Position numbers and translations under genes: made by a program. Below the pieces are notes generated by a model. The model worked only from the letters and a program-made list of their open reading frames with translations. It searched no databases and was not told where the DNA came from. Positions 18,224 through 26,883 of a stretch of DNA of 64,000 bases are shown here, in pieces; the first letter of the stretch is position 1, and the number at the start of each line of letters is the position of its first letter. The stretch comes from an uncultured Muribaculaceae bacterium (GTDB lineage: Bacteria; Bacteroidota; Bacteroidia; Bacteroidales; Muribaculaceae): assembly GCA_910578385.1 (NCBI GenBank), contig CAJTQV010000001.1:186001-250000 (forward strand), written 5' to 3'.

Positions 18224-19846
18224 ATGAGAACTAAACCTGATTTAAGTTTCTGGAAGCTGTGGAACCTTTCCTTCGGCTTCTTCGGGGTTCAGATCGCATA
18301 CGCGTTGCAGAGTGCCAACGTGTCGCGTATCTTCACCACCATTGGTGCCGACCCCCACGACCTAAGTTATTTCTGGATTCTTCCACCCCTTATGGGTCTC
18401 GTGGTGCAGCCCATCGTAGGTATGATGAGCGACAAGACCTGGAACCGTTTCGGCCGTCGTCTGCCCTATCTGATTGTCGGCGCACTGATTGCTGTTGTCG
18501 TGATGTGTCTGCTTCCTAATGCCGGAAGTTTCCATTTCACCGTAGCGAGTGCGATTCTCTTCGGCCTTGTGGCCCTGATGATGCTCGACACCTCGATCAA
18601 CATGGCCATGCAGCCGTTCAAGATGCTTGTCGGCGACATGGTCAACGAGAAACAGAAAGGTCTCGCCTACTCTATCCAGAGCTTCCTCTGCAACGCAGGC
18701 TCTGTAGTGGGTTACATCTTCCCTATCCTCTTCATGTGGCTCGGCATCAAGAACACCGCCCCCGAAGGCGTGGTGCCCGATACCGTGATATGGTCATTCT
18801 ATATCGGCGCGGCAATCCTTCTGCTCTGCGTAGTTTACTCCCTTATCAAGATCAAGGAGTGGCCGCCGAAGTTATATAATGAGTATAACGGCATTGAGGA
18901 GAAACCGGCCAAGAAGGAGAAAACCGATGTCATCAGCCTGCTCAAACATGCACCGGCTACATTCTGGACAGTTGGTGTGGTTCAGTTCTTCTGCTGGTTC
19001 GCGTTCCTGTTCCTCTGGACATATGCTACCAACACTGTAGCACACAACGCTTTCCAGACTCCCGAGACTGTCAACTATCCCGGTATCACCTACAATGGTA
19101 CTGATTATGAAGGTAAATACCTCATCGCCAACGACAGTGTGATTATCCTCAACCATGGCAAGCAGGAGGGTGATTTCCTCGCTACACATAACGGGGCCTT
19201 CACTCTGACCACAGCCGACATCGTCGAGACGCGTCCTGACGGCTCACTCGACATCAGCGCGACAGGAAGCGCGAAGATTGAGAGTGCGGCTGACTGCAAA
19301 TATATCACACGCACTGTTCTCGACGCCACTTCCACACAATATAACGAGGCCGGCAACTGGGTCGGCGTGCTCTACGCTATCCAGGCTCTCGGCTCCGTGC
19401 TCTGGGCAGTGATGCTCCCCCGCTTCCGCAGCCGTAAGTTCTCGTACACGCTCAGTCTGCTGTTGGGTGCGGTCGGTTTCTTCATGACAGCTTTCATCAC
19501 CAACCCATATGTCCTTTTCGTGGCGTTCGCGCTGATCGGTTGCGCATGGGCAGCTATGCTTGCATGGCCCTTCACCATACTCACCAACTCGCTGCGCGGC
19601 GGAAACATCGGAGCGTACCTCGGTCTCTTCAACTGTACAATATGTGTGCCCCAGATTGTGGCTGCACTCGTAGGCGGCTGGATTCTCACCATGCTCAGCG
19701 TGCCCGGCGAGCTTGCCCCCGAGTACCTGATGATGGCAGTGGCCGGTGTGTCGCTCGTGATCGGTTCGGTATGCGTGTTCTTCATCAAGGAAGGCCCCGG
19801 CAAAGAACCGGTGAAAGAGACACCCGAGATCAGCGAGGTGATCTGA
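18224..19846 (+). CDS. MFS sugar transporter (SLC45-like) with an inserted soluble domain
   Basis: 540 residues, inner membrane. N-terminal FWKLWNLSFGFFGVQIAYALQ, GMMSDKTWNRFGRRLPYL (the MFS loop 2-3 motif) and a later AWAAMLAWPFTIL segment match the disaccharide-proton symporters related to SLC45 that are often found in Bacteroidota. Two six-helix halves are visible. Between helices 7 and 8, residues about 270-375 form an unusually long hydrophilic insert rich in Thr, Asn and beta-type sequence, absent from ordinary 450-residue members. Substrate is unproven; a glucoside is the usual inference. Followed by a strong hairpin terminator. Confidence 0.88.
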   Translation: MRTKPDLSFWKLWNLSFGFFGVQIAYALQSANVSRIFTTIGADPHDLSYFWILPPLMGLVVQPIVGMMSDKTWNRFGRRLPYLIVGALIAVVVMCLLPNAGSFHFTVASAILFGLVALMMLDTSINMAMQPFKMLVGDMVNEKQKGLAYSIQSFLCNAGSVVGYIFPILFMWLGIKNTAPEGVVPDTVIWSFYIGAAILLLCVVYSLIKIKEWPPKLYNEYNGIEEKPAKKEKTDVISLLKHAPATFWTVGVVQFFCWFAFLFLWTYATNTVAHNAFQTPETVNYPGITYNGTDYEGKYLIANDSVIILNHGKQEGDFLATHNGAFTLTTADIVETRPDGSLDISATGSAKIESAADCKYITRTVLDATSTQYNEAGNWVGVLYAIQALGSVLWAVMLPRFRSRKFSYTLSLLLGAVGFFMTAFITNPYVLFVAFALIGCAWAAMLAWPFTILTNSLRGGNIGAYLGLFNCTICVPQIVAALVGGWILTMLSVPGELAPEYLMMAVAGVSLVIGSVCVFFIKEGPGKEPVKETPEISEVI

Positions 19847-19924
19847 TAACAGCTCACAAAACCAGCCAAAACATGTTTTACACCCCTGGAATTATGTCGT
19901 AAAACATAAAATTCAAGTTTTATT

Positions 19925-19965
19925 TTCCCCGTGGCCGAGCCAAATCGGACCACGGGGAATTTTTA
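19925..19965 (+). terminator. Rho-independent terminator after the MFS gene
   Basis: Perfect 10-bp GC-rich stem (19925-19934 with 19950-19959), 15-nt loop, then a T-run. Confidence 0.85.
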
Positions 19966-19975
19966 TTGCAAAATA

Positions 19976-20007
19976 GTTGCAGGATTACTTAATTTGAGTT
20001 ACCTTTG
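19976..20007 (+). promoter_or_regulatory. Promoter of serC-serA
   Basis: GTTG (19976-19979), 20 nt, TACCTTTG (20000-20007): near-consensus Bacteroidota promoter, start expected near 20014 and a leader of about 40 nt. Confidence 0.75.
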
Positions 20008-20052
20008 CGTCGTAAGAAAACAACATCAACTTTAAATCTATATTACAAGATC

Positions 20053-21120
20053 ATGAAGAAACATAATTTCTATGCAGGCCCCTGCATTCTGTCTCCCTAC
20101 ACGATTCAGAAAACTGCCGACGCTGTTCTCAACTTCGCAGACATGGATCTCTCGATCCTTGAGGTTTCTCACCGCAGCAAGCAGTTCCAGGCTGTAATGG
20201 ACGAGGCTGTAGCTCTCACAAAGGAGCTCCTCAACATCCCCGAAGGTTATCATGTGCTCTTCCTCGGCGGTGGTGCAAGCCTTCAGTTCTGCATGGTTCC
20301 TTTCAACCTTCTCAACAAGAAAGCCGCTTACATCAACACCGGCACATGGGCTGGCAACGCCATCAAGGAGGCCAAGCTCTTCGGCGAGGTTGACGTAATC
20401 GCTTCTTCAGAGGCATCAAACTTCAACTACATTCCGAAAGATTTCGTAATCCCGACAGACGCGGACTACTTCCACTATACTTCAAACAATACTATCTACG
20501 GTACTGAGATCCGCAAGGACTTCGACAGCCCCATCCCGATGGTGTGCGACATGTCTTCCGACATATTCTCACGTGAGTTCGACGTTACAAAATACGAGTG
20601 CATCTACGGTGGTGCCCAGAAGAACCTCGCTCCCGCAGGTGTGACTATCGTCATCATCAAGGAGGACGCTCTCGGCAAGGTAAGCCGTCAGATTCCTACA
20701 ATGCTCGACTACCGCACCCACATCAAGAAGGGTTCGATGTTCAACACTCCCCCGGTACTCCCCATCTACTCAGCTCTCATGACTCTCCGTTGGTACAAGG
20801 AGCAGGGTGGCGTGAAAGAGATGGAGCGTCGCGACATCGAGAAGGCAGCTATCCTCTACGATGAGATCGACCGCAACAAACTGTTCCGTGGCACTGTTGC
20901 CGAGGAGGACCGTTCAATCATGAACGTATGCTTCGTGATGAACCCCGACTACGCAGAACTGGAGAAGGACTTCATGGAGTTCGCAACCATGAAGGGTATG
21001 GTCGGCATCAAGGGTCACCGTTCGGTTGGTGGTTTCCGTGCTTCTCTCTATAACGCGCTTCCCAAAGAGAGCGTGGAGGCACTCGTTGCCGTCATGAAGG
21101 AATTCGAGGCAAAACACTGA
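20053..21120 (+). CDS. serC: Phosphoserine aminotransferase
   Basis: Converts 3-phosphohydroxypyruvate and glutamate to phosphoserine and 2-oxoglutarate (serine synthesis; can also act in pyridoxal phosphate synthesis). 355 residues, usual for SerC, from ATG 20053 (MKKHNFYAGP); an earlier in-frame TTG lies inside the promoter. Signature parts are NFYAGPCILS, HRSKQF, FLGGGASLQFCMVPFNL, and the pyridoxal-phosphate lysine K190 in GGAQKNLAPAG. Forms an operon with serA, 42 nt downstream. High use of favoured codons suggests strong expression. Confidence 0.97.
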   Translation: MKKHNFYAGPCILSPYTIQKTADAVLNFADMDLSILEVSHRSKQFQAVMDEAVALTKELLNIPEGYHVLFLGGGASLQFCMVPFNLLNKKAAYINTGTWAGNAIKEAKLFGEVDVIASSEASNFNYIPKDFVIPTDADYFHYTSNNTIYGTEIRKDFDSPIPMVCDMSSDIFSREFDVTKYECIYGGAQKNLAPAGVTIVIIKEDALGKVSRQIPTMLDYRTHIKKGSMFNTPPVLPIYSALMTLRWYKEQGGVKEMERRDIEKAAILYDEIDRNKLFRGTVAEEDRSIMNVCFVMNPDYAELEKDFMEFATMKGMVGIKGHRSVGGFRASLYNALPKESVEALVAVMKEFEAKH

Positions 21121-21162
21121 GAAAACAGGTAACAAGGTAATCTTTTAAGAATTCTGAAAGCT

Positions 21163-22077
21163 ATGAAGATACTCGTTTTCACAGAGAAGCCTTTCGCTCC
21201 CGCAGCTGTCAAGGCAATCGAGAACACTATCAACGCATCGGGCAATGAGCTGGAGCTCGTTGAAGGCGGCACACGTGCCGACCTCCTCGAAGCAGTGAAG
21301 AACGCCGAAGGTCTGATTGTCCGCAGTGACAAAATCGACGGCGAGGTAATGGACGCAGCTCCCAAGCTGAAGGTTATCGTTCGTGCCGGTGCCGGCTTCG
21401 ACAACATCGACCTTGAGGCAGCCACCAAGCATGGCATCTGCGTGATGAACACTCCCGGCCAGAACTCAAACGCTGTGGCTGAGCTCGTGTTCGGTATGGT
21501 TGTGATGATGTGCCGCAACATGTACAACGGCAAATCGGGTACAGAGCTCAAAGACAAGAGCCTCGGCATCTATGCCTTCGGTCAGGTTGGCCGCAACGTT
21601 GCCCGCATCGCCAAGGGCTTCGGCATGAAGCTGGAGGCTCTCGACAAATTCGTTCCCGATGCTGTCATGGAAGGCGAGGGCGTGAAACCTGTTCACACTC
21701 CCGAGGAGCTGTTCGCGAACAACTTCGTCTCGCTTCATATCCCCGCTACACCCGAGACAAAGAAATCTATCGGCTATGACCTGATGATGAAGATGCCGCA
21801 GGGTGGAGTGCTCATCAACACAGCCCGCAAGGAGGTTATCGACGAGGAAGGTCTGATGAAAGCTCTTGAGGAGCGTCCCGACCTCCGCTATGTTTCCGAC
21901 ATCAAGCCGGATGCAGCCGAGGAGTTCGAGCAGAAATTCGCTTCGCGCGTGTTCTTCACACCCAAGAAGATGGGTGCCCAGACAGCTGAGGCCAACTTCA
22001 ACGCCGGCGTGGCAGCTGCCGAGCAGGTAATCGCTTACCTCAAGGATGGCTGGAACAAATATCAGGTAAACAAATAA
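21163..22077 (+). CDS. serA: D-3-phosphoglycerate dehydrogenase, lysine-type without ACT domain
   Basis: First committed step of serine synthesis, oxidising 3-phosphoglycerate. 304 residues, so only the catalytic and NAD-binding domains are present; the regulatory ACT and ASB domains of longer SerA proteins are absent. Substrate strand VRAGAGFDNID, nucleotide-binding LGIYAFGQVGRNVARIA (the first Gly of GxGxxG is Ala), catalytic Arg in INTARKEV. The usual catalytic His of TPHxG is replaced: FTPKKMGAQT with Lys at 268-269, which fits the short lysine-type enzymes described from Entamoeba and Bacteroidota. Second gene of serCA. Confidence 0.94.
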   Translation: MKILVFTEKPFAPAAVKAIENTINASGNELELVEGGTRADLLEAVKNAEGLIVRSDKIDGEVMDAAPKLKVIVRAGAGFDNIDLEAATKHGICVMNTPGQNSNAVAELVFGMVVMMCRNMYNGKSGTELKDKSLGIYAFGQVGRNVARIAKGFGMKLEALDKFVPDAVMEGEGVKPVHTPEELFANNFVSLHIPATPETKKSIGYDLMMKMPQGGVLINTARKEVIDEEGLMKALEERPDLRYVSDIKPDAAEEFEQKFASRVFFTPKKMGAQTAEANFNAGVAAAEQVIAYLKDGWNKYQVNK

Positions 22078-22088
22078 GACTCCGACAA

Positions 22089-22118
22089 TCGCTTCCGGAG
22101 CTAATGCTCCGGAAGCGA
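22089..22118 (+). other. Hairpin directly after serA
   Basis: Perfect 13-bp stem TCGCTTCCGGAGC with loop TAAT and no T-run, lying 7 nt ahead of the true terminator. It may protect the 3' end of the serCA transcript or aid termination. Confidence 0.7.
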
Positions 22119-22124
22119 CATAAC

Positions 22125-22165
22125 AAAGTCGGCCCATCGCAGACACTGCGATGGGCCGACTTTTA
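22125..22165 (+). terminator. Rho-independent terminator of serCA
   Basis: Perfect 18-bp stem (22125-22142 with 22146-22163) with a 3-nt loop, ending in TTTT. One of the strongest hairpins in the window. Confidence 0.9.
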
Positions 22166-22236
22166 TACTATCCGGGCCAAGGTTTCGTTATGATTACGTA
22201 ACTTAGACTAACTTTTATTCACAGTTAAACCAACAC

Positions 22237-23940
22237 ATGAAACAACTGAACGTTCTTCTTGCGACAGCGTCAATGCTCACCGCGGCATCGGCTATGGCGC
22301 AAAGCCACTCCGGCACTCTCCCGGTAATCTACGTTAACTCACAGGTACCCACCGAGGATATCAAGAAAGGTGAGTATGTCGATGCCACATATTATCTCGA
22401 CAACTGCGGCATAGCAGGAATCGAATCGATCGGCGATGCCGACAATCAGGTGGCGACAGAAATCAAAGGCCGTGGAAACTACACCTGGACCGGCTTCGAC
22501 AAGAAACCCTACAAGCTGAAACTTGCGAAAAAAGCCACACTCATGGGCATGGACAAGAACAAGCACTTCGCTCTTCTAGCCCACGCTGATGACAATATGG
22601 GCTTCATGCGCAACATCGCCGGTTTCGAGCTCAGCCGCCGCCTCGGTCTCCCCTGGACTCCGATGGACAAGCCCGTGGAGTTCTATCTCAACGGTGACTA
22701 CAAGGGCCTCTATTTCGTTACACAGACCATCCGTATAGACGAAACCCGTGTCAACATCACCGAGCAGGATGATCTCGCCACCGAGAATGTAGATGGCGGA
22801 TGGCTTGTGGAGATTGACAACTACGACACTGACCCCCACATCACTCTTGAGGAACCTACCGGCTATCCCATCTATTTCACTTTCCAGAGCCCCGAGGAAC
22901 TCAGCGATCCCCAGCTCTCCTACCTCACCGAACAGATGACTCTGCTGAACAACCTTATATATAACGAGGACAAGAACTCTACCGAACTGTTCGACCATCT
23001 CGATCTCGACGACGCCGTCCGCTTCTACATCGTCCAGGAGATTCTTGATGACACCGAGTCATATCACGGTTCATGCTATCTTTACAAGAACACCGGTGAC
23101 GACAAGTGGCACTTCGGCCCGGTATGGGACTTCGGAAATGCATTCCAGCGTGGCGACAAGTGTCAGTTCGTATGGGAAAACCCGACATTCAACCAGACAT
23201 GGATTGGCGAGATTTACAAATATCCCGCTTTCCAGAACCGTGTGAAAGAAATCTGGAAAGAATTCTGCCAGTCAGGTTATGCCGGACTTGAGGACTACCT
23301 TACAGACTATGCAGACTATATCTCAACTGCCGCGCGCAGCAATTACAACCGCTGGAACCAGTATGGCAACGAGAATGTAGTGTCGGAGAAGAACAACATG
23401 ATCTCCATGATTCGCAAGAGTGTTGACTGGCTTGGTGACCGGTGGGGTGCCAAACCTGGCAACAACGATCCGGAACCGGGCGTCTACGAGCTTTATCTGT
23501 TGGGAGATGACAATGGCTGGAACGTTGGCAACGCCTCGGACTATAAGTTCACATATATCGGTGACAATAAATATGAACTCAAACTGGACAATCTGACTTT
23601 CGAAAAACGCTATAAAATTGGAACTGACAACTGGGATCCAATCGACCTCGGAGCCGAAGAGGAAGGAATGACCCCGGAACTTGAGAAATCTTTCAAGTTG
23701 GTTCATGCGGGCAAAAATATCGAATACACTCCCGGCATCGACGGCCACAGGATGATAGTTGACCTCGGTAACAACACTCTCCTTTTCACCAAGCAGGCAA
23801 CCGGTCTTGATATGACCACTGCTACCGTTGACGAAGTGCCCGAGATTTACACCATAACCGGCCAGCGAGTTGAAGATATGGATGCTCATGGCATATATAT
23901 TCTCCGCTACTCAGACCGCACCGTCAAAGTTGCAAGATAA
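22237..23940 (+). CDS. Secreted CotH-kinase family protein with type IX-like C-terminal tail
   Basis: 567 residues. Signal peptide (MKQLNVLLATASMLTAASAMAQ), then a CotH domain (about 25-400): EIKGRGNYTWTGFDKKPYKLKLA, NKHFALLAHADDNMGFMRN, EFYLNGDYKGLYFVTQTIRID, DGGWLVEID, HFGPVWDFGNAF. CotH proteins are atypical kinases of spore coat proteins; in Bacteroidota many are exported and of unknown substrate. A beta-sandwich resembling SusE/F modules follows (YELYLLGDDNGWN, about 425-500), and the C-terminus YTITGQRVEDMDAHGIYILR looks like a type A sorting tail of the type IX secretion system. Surface display is the inference. Monocistronic. Confidence 0.87.
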   Translation: MKQLNVLLATASMLTAASAMAQSHSGTLPVIYVNSQVPTEDIKKGEYVDATYYLDNCGIAGIESIGDADNQVATEIKGRGNYTWTGFDKKPYKLKLAKKATLMGMDKNKHFALLAHADDNMGFMRNIAGFELSRRLGLPWTPMDKPVEFYLNGDYKGLYFVTQTIRIDETRVNITEQDDLATENVDGGWLVEIDNYDTDPHITLEEPTGYPIYFTFQSPEELSDPQLSYLTEQMTLLNNLIYNEDKNSTELFDHLDLDDAVRFYIVQEILDDTESYHGSCYLYKNTGDDKWHFGPVWDFGNAFQRGDKCQFVWENPTFNQTWIGEIYKYPAFQNRVKEIWKEFCQSGYAGLEDYLTDYADYISTAARSNYNRWNQYGNENVVSEKNNMISMIRKSVDWLGDRWGAKPGNNDPEPGVYELYLLGDDNGWNVGNASDYKFTYIGDNKYELKLDNLTFEKRYKIGTDNWDPIDLGAEEEGMTPELEKSFKLVHAGKNIEYTPGIDGHRMIVDLGNNTLLFTKQATGLDMTTATVDEVPEIYTITGQRVEDMDAHGIYILRYSDRTVKVAR

Positions 23941-23947
23941 GTATACA

Positions 23948-23992
23948 TCATGGGGTGTCAGGAAAAACGGTTCCGGCAGCCCATGAGTTTTA
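23948..23992 (+). terminator. Possible terminator after the CotH gene
   Basis: TCATGGG (23948-23954) pairs with CCCATGA (23980-23986) around an inner GGAA...TTCC hairpin, followed by GTTTTAT. The remaining gap to the next gene (to 24146) is AT-rich and shows no complete consensus promoter. Confidence 0.5.
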
Positions 23993-24146
23993 TAAAGTAC
24001 ATTGGGTTTAATTGTCCGGATGGAATTTAACATTGTTTACAATATTGGTCAATAAATTGTTAAACCTTTGTTAATATGCGGATTGCGATTAAACAAACTT
24101 CTTTTTCAAACGTCAAAGAGGCGTAACGTACAAAAAATAAGATATT

Positions 24147-24782
24147 ATGATGAAGAAATTTGTAAGCGCTGCACTCGCAGCAATGATGCTTTTCGCAATT
24201 CCCGCAACCGCACAGAATACCGCTACAGGCGCATCGAAAACAGAAACCACTTCATGCACCTCAAACAATAAGGACTGCAACCAGAACCGGAAGTGTGACG
24301 GCAACCGTCAGGCCAAGGGAAACAAAGGCAGCAAGGACCGTCAGGGTCTCAGAGCGAACAATGAGTTCGAGGGTCTCAACCTGACAGACACTCAGAAGAA
24401 CCAGCTCAATGAACTGAAGGCAAAGCAGCGTACCGCACGCGAGGCCCAGAAAGCACAGGCACAGGCTGACCGTCAGGCAAACAAAGAAAAGAAGACTGCC
24501 GACCGCAACGCCAAAAAAGATGAGCGTGAGGCCGCACGTCGCGCCTACCTTCAGGAAGTGAAGAACATCATCGGCCCGGACAACTATGTAATCTACCTTG
24601 AGAACATGTATGTCACGGCTCCCGCACAGCCTAAGATGATGCAGAAAGGCAACATGAACCACAATCGCCAGCACGCCAGAGCCGACAAGAAAGTTCGCAG
24701 CGGCAAAGCCCAGATGAACAAGAAAGCCCAGAAAACCGCAGTTCAGCTCAACTCTACCGAGAAAGCAGCTGTCAACTCATGA
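24147..24782 (+). CDS. Periplasmic Spy/DUF4890-like basic helical protein
   Basis: 211 residues. Signal peptide MMKKFVSAALAAMMLFAIPATAQ, then a low-complexity, Lys/Gln/Asn/Arg-rich segment, a GLNLTDTQKNQLNEL motif (about 74-90) like the LTxxQ repeat of Spy/CpxP-type periplasmic proteins, a long charged helix (REAQKAQAQADRQANKEKK), and NIIGPDNYVIYLENMYV where Bacteroidales DUF4890-like proteins have a conserved helix. Very basic C-terminus. A chaperone or envelope-stress role is inference by family. Ends with its own terminator. Confidence 0.72.
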   Translation: MMKKFVSAALAAMMLFAIPATAQNTATGASKTETTSCTSNNKDCNQNRKCDGNRQAKGNKGSKDRQGLRANNEFEGLNLTDTQKNQLNELKAKQRTAREAQKAQAQADRQANKEKKTADRNAKKDEREAARRAYLQEVKNIIGPDNYVIYLENMYVTAPAQPKMMQKGNMNHNRQHARADKKVRSGKAQMNKKAQKTAVQLNSTEKAAVNS

Positions 24783-24800
24783 CGCAATAAAACATCACAG

Positions 24801-24835
24801 AATAGCCGACGGAGAAATCCGCCGGCTATTTTTTT
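24801..24835 (+). terminator. Rho-independent terminator after the Spy-like gene
   Basis: ATAGCCG(A)CGGA, loop GAAA, TCCG(C)CGGCTAT with one mismatch, followed by seven T. Confidence 0.85.
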
Positions 24836-24847
24836 GTGTTCGACTTG

Positions 24848-24928
24848 TCTGGCTGGTCAGACTGGTCCGACAAGTCTGACACGTCTGACAGATCTGACAG
24901 GTCAGAGAGGTCTGACAAGTCAGGCCAC
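24848..24928. repeat. Degenerate 9-bp tandem array downstream of the Spy-like gene
   Basis: Nine units in strict 9-base register, consensus TCTGACARG (TCTGACACG, TCTGACAGA, TCTGACAGG, TCAGAGAGG). It begins 13 nt past the T-run of the terminator. Sequence is unrelated to the array at 5003-5119 but period and degeneracy are the same. No gene lies from 24783 to 25249; the rest of that gap is the promoter and leader of the next gene. Confidence 0.88.
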
Positions 24929-24970
24929 AGCTGACTTTTACGCGAATAGCGATATTTTTAAGGCTAAATT

Positions 24971-25002
24971 TTTGGTGTTGTGGAAATATATCCGTAATTT
25001 TG
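24971..25002 (+). promoter_or_regulatory. Promoter of the secreted-protein gene at 25250, with a long leader
   Basis: TTTG (24971-24974), 20 nt, TAATTTTG (24995-25002). It predicts a leader of about 240 nt. The leader can fold: GGCACA (25144-25149) pairs with TGTGCC (25194-25199), enclosing TCAACA (25155-25160) with TGTTGA (25171-25176). Confidence 0.75.
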
Positions 25003-25249
25003 CAACCGAAAGTTGGCCGATAATAGGAACCACGAGACTCTTTGCCACGTTATAACCTACCGAATACACTTATTATCAACCACTTCCACAATCTTATTAC
25101 CATCACCAAAAAACTCAAACCTACGCTACACATGGTAATATTTGGCACATAGAATCAACATGACGTCACCTGTTGACGCTCATAGCGGCTCATTGTGCCC
25201 GAAAAAACGCTATAAACCAACATCAACAATAACTTTTAATCACAAAAAA

Positions 25250-26754
25250 ATGAAAAATTTTCACTTTTGGTAGCTGCTGCCCTCGTTGGAGTGTCAGCAA
25301 GTGCTAAGACTGTGTATTGGGACAACACCGATACAGGTTGGACCGAGGTAATCGCCTACTCATGGGAACCCAGTGTTGACGAGACACTGAGCGCAACGAC
25401 CATTGACGGTCACGAGGTATACGCAATCGAGCTTGACAACGAAGAAATTATCTTCAAAGGTTCTGCTGCATGGTCTGACACTATGCAGACAGCGAACCTC
25501 CCTGTGACAGACGGTGCTGTATATGGCAAAGCCAGCATAAAATCCAACGGAGGTAGCATTGATCCTATCGCCACAATAACAAATGGCGTTTGGTCTGACT
25601 ACTCTGCTCCGGTTGATAAGTTCCCTGCAATGTACTTAGTCGGAGATATGAACGGTTGGAGCGCAAGTGCCAAGTACAAAATGGAGACAACTGATGGTGT
25701 TACATATACACTGTCCAATCAGTCATTCACCACTACCGATCAGTTCAAATTCTTCGGTGGGAACTGGGGACTTCGCGAACTGACCTACACAGGTGGCACT
25801 GTTAATGTCAATACAGAGTATCCTCTCGGGTCAGGTAGCCTAAATATATCTGTGGCTGAAGCATGCTCAGATGTTACTGTAAAGCTCGTAGTTAATTCTG
25901 ACTACACATCAGGTACTCTTACTCTCGTAACCGAAGGTGGCGACGACCCCGTTCCTCCGACACCCAGCGATGACTACGAGGGCTGGTATGTGAATCTCGG
26001 TGGCGACTTTATCACCGGTTACTGGAGAGGCATGGCAGTTCCGACTGATGGCAAAGTATCTTTCGACGGTCTCGCAATCGGCACTGACGAATTCAAACTG
26101 AAAGTTTGGAATGGAACAGACGATATCTACTACACAACAGCCGGTCACGTAGTTGCAACCGATGTAGCAACAGTTATGACAGAGAGCACTGAGATTGACT
26201 GCGCTATCACAATTACAGGCGCTACCGAGGGTGCTTTGTATGACGTAACTTTTGATTGCGCCACCAACACAATCACCGTTGTGAACCATGAAGGTGAGAT
26301 TGTTATGACTTACAACATCTATGGCACAATCACTACCGGTGATGCTCAGGATTGGGTTGACCTCGAAATGACAGAGGATGCTGAAGGCAACTGGTCTTGG
26401 AACGGTACTGTAGTTCCCGGTTCATTCGGTATCAGGAAGATGGAGAATGGCGTCCAGACCGCATGGTACTCTTCTGCTGATGCTGACGCTGCTACAATCA
26501 ACGGCTCAGGCAACTACTCTGTAATGGTTAACGGTACTAACTGGACAAGCGAGCTCGTAGGCGACGCAGCTTTCACTTTCAACCCCGAGACTCTCGTTCT
26601 TACTGCATCAGGTTCAACTGCAGTTGAGACTGTTGAGGTTGCCGAGGCTGGCGAGGCTGTTTACTTCAACCTTCAGGGTGTACGCGTTGAGAACCCCGCA
26701 AACGGCCTGTTCGTTCGCGTTCTCAACGGCAAGGCTACAAAGGTCGTTATGTAA
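25250..26754 (+). pseudogene. Secreted multi-domain beta-sandwich protein, frameshifted in its signal peptide
   Basis: A long frame of 495 codons opens at 25267 without a usable start. A good ATG at 25250 (ATG AAA AAT TTT CAC TTT TGG TAG) stops after seven codons. Adding one A to the A5 run gives MKKFSLLVAAALVGVSASA, a perfect signal peptide in frame with the rest, so one base appears to be missing. The mature protein has repeated SusE/F- or carbohydrate-binding-like modules (FPAMYLVGDMNGWSASAKY, YEGWYVNLGGDFITGYWRG, YNIYGTITTGDAQDWVDLE) and a type IX-like tail (VYFNLQGVRVENPANGLFV). Either a sequencing error, a phase-off state or early decay; the body is fully intact, which argues against old decay. 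Confidence 0.8.
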
Positions 26755-26806
26755 TATCAATTATCCTACCGACCCCGCCATCTTCGGATTGGCCGGGGTC
26801 TTTCAC

Positions 26807-26840
26807 AAAAGATGCGTTCCATGTGGAGCGCATCTTTTTT
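26807..26840 (+). terminator. Rho-independent terminator after the secreted-protein gene
   Basis: 14-bp stem (26807-26820 with 26825-26838, one G-T pair), loop ATGT, running into six T. A second weaker hairpin (GACCCCG/CGGGGTC, 26771-26800) precedes it. Confidence 0.88.
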
Positions 26841-26857
26841 ATTTCAGCTTTTTTCGC

Positions 26858-26865
26858 TATTTTTG
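26858..26865 (+). promoter_or_regulatory. Possible -7 element for the S1/P1 nuclease gene
   Basis: TATTTTTG fits TAnnTTTG and lies 18 nt before the ATG; no good -33 box is seen because the terminator T-run occupies that place. Confidence 0.4.
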
Positions 26866-26883
26866 TATCCAAATTCAACAGCG

